A stretch of DNA of 64,000 nt from NCBI GenBank assembly GCA_958439205.1, contig OY288189.1, positions 1,027,001 to 1,091,000 of the forward strand, given 5' to 3'. Under the pieces are notes generated by a model. It had not been told where the DNA came from. It did not search any database and was given only the letters and a program-made list of their open reading frames with translations. The position numbers were made by a program, and so were the translations under genes. Shown piece by piece: positions 61,863-64,000 of this stretch. Within the stretch, counting starts at the first letter, position 1. Each line of letters starts with the position of its first letter. This stretch comes from an uncultured Allorhizobium sp. (GTDB taxonomy: Bacteria > Pseudomonadota > Alphaproteobacteria > Rhizobiales > Rhizobiaceae).

Positions 61863-62710
61863 CAGCCTCTTCCTCTCTGCGTCGGATCAAGGATGTCGCG
61901 CAAAGCGTCACCCACCAGGTTGAAGGCGAGGGCGGTCAGCAGGATCACGGCGCCTGGGAAGAAGACCAGCCAGGGGGCCGCCTGGAAGTAGCTCTGGCTC
62001 TCGAAGATGATGTTGCCCCAGGACGGATCAGGCGGCTGAACGCCGATGCCGAGGAAGGAGAGCGTGGCCTCGAGAAGTACTGTTGTCGCGATCCCGAGCG
62101 TGCCCCAGACGATAGCCGTCGGCACCAAATGGGGCAGAATGTGCAGGAAGAGAATGCGGGCGTGACCGGCGCCCAGCGACCGTTCGGCGAGAATGAAGTC
62201 ACGCTCCACGAGCCCCCGAGTTTCGGTATAGACGATGCGGGCAACCTGCACCCAGTTGACGAGCGCAATCACCAAAGCAACGATCCAGAGGCTGGGTTTT
62301 AGAAGGGCTGCGAGAACGATGGCGAGCAGCAGCGCCGGGAAGGCCATCATCAGATCGGTGAAGCGCATGATGAGATTGCCGGCCCAGCCGCGGAGATAAC
62401 CGGCCATAATGCCCACGAGAAGTCCGATCGAGACTGCGACGCCATTGGCAACCAGGCCAATGATCAGCGAGGTCCGCGCGCCGAAGAGCATGCGGGAGAG
62501 GAGGTCGCGACCGAGCGTATCGGTCCCGAGCACGAATGGGCCGCCGGGCGGCATGGGTGCGCCCTCGAGGGTCAGGCCGTCGAACATCTGCTCATTGGGA
62601 TCGAATGGGGCAAAGAGCGGTGCGCCGAGCGCCGCCAGGATGACCAGGGCGATGACGATCAGGCCGAACAGGGCCGCGGGCTGGCGACCGATTTCCTTGA
62701 AGATCCGCAT
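61862..62710 (-). CDS. Peptide-type ABC permease, DppC type
   Basis: A 282-aa inner-membrane permease with six helices. Marks: GAPLFAPFDPNEQ, FVLGTDTLGRDLLSRMLFGAR and the EAA loop ERDFILAERSLGAGHARILFLHILP. ATG 62710 shares a base with the amiR-like stop (TGATG); an in-frame start further up lies within that gene and is rejected. Pairs with the DppB-type protein. Confidence 0.95.
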   Translation of the reverse strand: MRIFKEIGRQPAALFGLIVIALVILAALGAPLFAPFDPNEQMFDGLTLEGAPMPPGGPFVLGTDTLGRDLLSRMLFGARTSLIIGLVANGVAVSIGLLVGIMAGYLRGWAGNLIMRFTDLMMAFPALLLAIVLAALLKPSLWIVALVIALVNWVQVARIVYTETRGLVERDFILAERSLGAGHARILFLHILPHLVPTAIVWGTLGIATTVLLEATLSFLGIGVQPPDPSWGNIIFESQSYFQAAPWLVFFPGAVILLTALAFNLVGDALRDILDPTQRGRG

Positions 62711-63294
62711 CAGCCTGCCTCGCACAGTGTTTCGAGCCCGCCGACCAGGAGCGCTGCCAGTTGTTCAAGGGGAATGCGGCGTCGCATGGCGCAGGTTCTG
62801 AGCAGGACATAGGCTTGCTCGTCGTCGATCTGCCGTTCGCTCTTCAAGCGATTGACCGCTGCAAAGACAATGGGGCGCAGCTTCAAGCGCTCTTCAAGCC
62901 GGGCGATCCGTGCCTCATCCTCAAGGCGCTGCTCGTAAGCGCTGACGGCTAGCACGAGAGCCGGGTAAATGGTCGAGGCTGAAACGGGCTTTGGAATAAA
63001 GGATGTCGCTCCGCAGTCGATTGCCCAGGCAATCCGTCCTGGTGCTTCAGAGCCCAGGAGGGCCGCAACCGGACGCGCGGGTTTGCGCCGTGCCCAAGGC
63101 AGGAGCTCGTCCCAACCGCGATCGGCGTCGACGATGACGAGATCTGGCAAATGCTCCTCCGTGAGAGGCAGCCACTGGAGAGAGGAGGAAATCCCCAGCA
63201 GAGCAAGCTGGCGGCGCAGCTTCTCGGTGTTCGTGTCGTCCTCTGCGAGGATCACGACGCGCCAGCCTGTGAAGTTCGGCGTCTTGGCGATCAT
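62710..63294 (-). CDS. ANTAR-domain antitermination regulator, AmiR type
   Basis: A 194-aa RNA-binding regulator. Residues 1-120 form a degenerate receiver-like domain (VVILAEDDTNTEKLR; IVDADRG at the usual phospho-site). A coiled coil (about 120-140) leads to an ANTAR domain (RPIVFAAVNRLKSERQIDDEQAYVLLRTCAMRRR). In the Pseudomonas amidase system AmiC holds AmiR inactive until an amide binds; AmiR then prevents transcription termination in the leader RNA. The leader is expected upstream of amiC and therefore outside this window. Overlaps the amiC-like gene by 4 nt. Confidence 0.9.
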   Translation of the reverse strand: MIAKTPNFTGWRVVILAEDDTNTEKLRRQLALLGISSSLQWLPLTEEHLPDLVIVDADRGWDELLPWARRKPARPVAALLGSEAPGRIAWAIDCGATSFIPKPVSASTIYPALVLAVSAYEQRLEDEARIARLEERLKLRPIVFAAVNRLKSERQIDDEQAYVLLRTCAMRRRIPLEQLAALLVGGLETLCEAG

Positions 63295-64000
63295 GACACC
63301 ACCCTCAACAGAGGTTCACGACGCGTGCTGCCACCGGTGAGGTAGGGATCGGCGGCCAAGGGTGGTCGCGAGGCAATCACGTCGAACCCGCGCTCGGCAT
63401 TGATGCGGCCGAGCAGGAAGGGGAGGGCAGCGTGATTGGTGGCCGGATCGACGGTCATTGCGCCGAAGAGGCCTGGCCAGGTCCGGCCGTGAACCTGTCG
63501 GCGCACGGTCGCGGGGTCGCTGGCGGCCGATGCCTCGATGGCCGCGATGCACATGGTGACCGCCGTATAGGCGCTGGCGAAGATGCTGGAGACGCGTCGC
63601 GTCTCGGGTTTGAAGGCGCGAAGGCGCGCCTTGAAGTCGCGGTTCTCTACGCTGTCGAGCGTGTCGAAATAGGAGGCGGCGCAAAGCTGGCCGGTCGCAG
63701 CACCCGCTGCAACTTCATCCAGTTCGCTTTCCTGCAGGTCGCAGCTGGCCACGGGGCAATTCTCGGGCAGAAAAGCCGGGTCGCGTTTGCCGAGTTCGTA
63801 CATGGCCTCCAGGAAGGCATAGCTCGACGGGCCGATGAGATTGTTCAGGATGAAGCTCGGGCGCTTTTCCGCGATGTCGGCAATGATGCGCTCGACGGCC
63901 GTTTCCTCGAGCGGCAGGTAGCGTTCGCCGAGCACCGTGCCGCCGGCATTGGCGACAAGTTCGCGCGCCAGCCGGTTCATTTCCCAGCCCCAGACATAGT
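63291..64000 (-). CDS. AmiC-type amide-sensing protein (5' part outside window)
   Basis: The C-terminal 236 residues of a periplasmic-binding-protein-fold sensor without its start. The visible part begins YVWGWEMNRLARELVANAGG, typical of AmiC/urea-type binding proteins, and ends TRREPLLRVVS. It contains TVLGERYLPLEE and PSFILNNLIGPSSYAFL. In characterised systems AmiC is cytoplasmic and binds AmiR rather than a transporter. Its overlap with the AmiR-type gene supports that role; whether it has a signal peptide cannot be seen because the N-terminus is beyond base 64000. Confidence 0.88.
   Translation of the reverse strand, partial: YVWGWEMNRLARELVANAGGTVLGERYLPLEETAVERIIADIAEKRPSFILNNLIGPSSYAFLEAMYELGKRDPAFLPENCPVASCDLQESELDEVAAGAATGQLCAASYFDTLDSVENRDFKARLRAFKPETRRVSSIFASAYTAVTMCIAAIEASAASDPATVRRQVHGRTWPGLFGAMTVDPATNHAALPFLLGRINAERGFDVIASRPPLAADPYLTGGSTRREPLLRVVS

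Overview
The window is high-GC (about 60%) alphaproteobacterial DNA, very probably from a chromosome or megaplasmid of the Rhizobiaceae (Rhizobium/Agrobacterium group). The reasons are the number of solute-binding-protein ABC importers, each with its own GntR, LacI or LysR regulator, the kdpFABCDE layout and the protein sequences. I saw no rRNA, tRNA, CRISPR array, insertion sequence, prophage or attachment site.

Layout. 1-2975: a minus-strand chemotaxis/signalling operon (HD-GYP response regulator, STAS protein, CheY, partial CheA). 3207-4175: an AraC regulator. 4358-9143: an envelope-modification module made of an OmpR-type two-component system, a divergent PepSY protein plus cytochrome b561, and a phosphoethanolamine transferase (eptA). 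All three transcription units carry the same 17-bp direct-repeat box 47-53 nt before their start codons. 9248-11164: a membrane GGDEF-EAL protein. 11659-19564: a complete Kdp potassium pump operon with two tiny membrane proteins at its head and kdpDE at its end. 19728-28395: a carbohydrate (CUT1) ABC importer with two different ATPases, a small two-helix membrane protein and a dihydroxyacetone kinase, under a divergent LacI regulator with a double operator. 28663-35120: an RND efflux pump with adaptor, an alpha/beta-hydrolase-fold protein that has lost its catalytic serine, and a divergent LysR.

From 35285 to the right end the window is a run of nitrogen-compound uptake and catabolism modules. 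(a) A cytoplasmic gamma-glutamyltransferase-family enzyme with a polar amino-acid importer that lacks an ATPase gene, plus a GntR. (b) A LysR with a divergent bile-acid:sodium-symporter-family carrier. (c) A branched-chain-amino-acid-type importer split over two divergent operons, with two paralogous aldo/keto reductases (one fused to a RidA-like domain), a TIGR04076 protein and a GntR. (d) A complete polar amino-acid importer with a class-V PLP enzyme and a hydantoinase/dihydropyrimidinase, and a divergent GntR. (e) An AmiC/AmiR-controlled operon with a peptide-type ABC importer and a formamidase/acetamidase.

How the parts work together: each import module brings in a substrate and encodes the first enzymes acting on it, and each has a palindromic candidate operator next to its regulator gene. 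Every solute-binding-protein gene on the minus strand is followed by a stem-loop, as expected if binding proteins are made in excess over the membrane parts. The least explained parts are the twin-AKR/RidA module and the efflux-operon pseudo-hydrolase. The best-supported regulatory inference is the three-promoter regulon around the two-component system and eptA.
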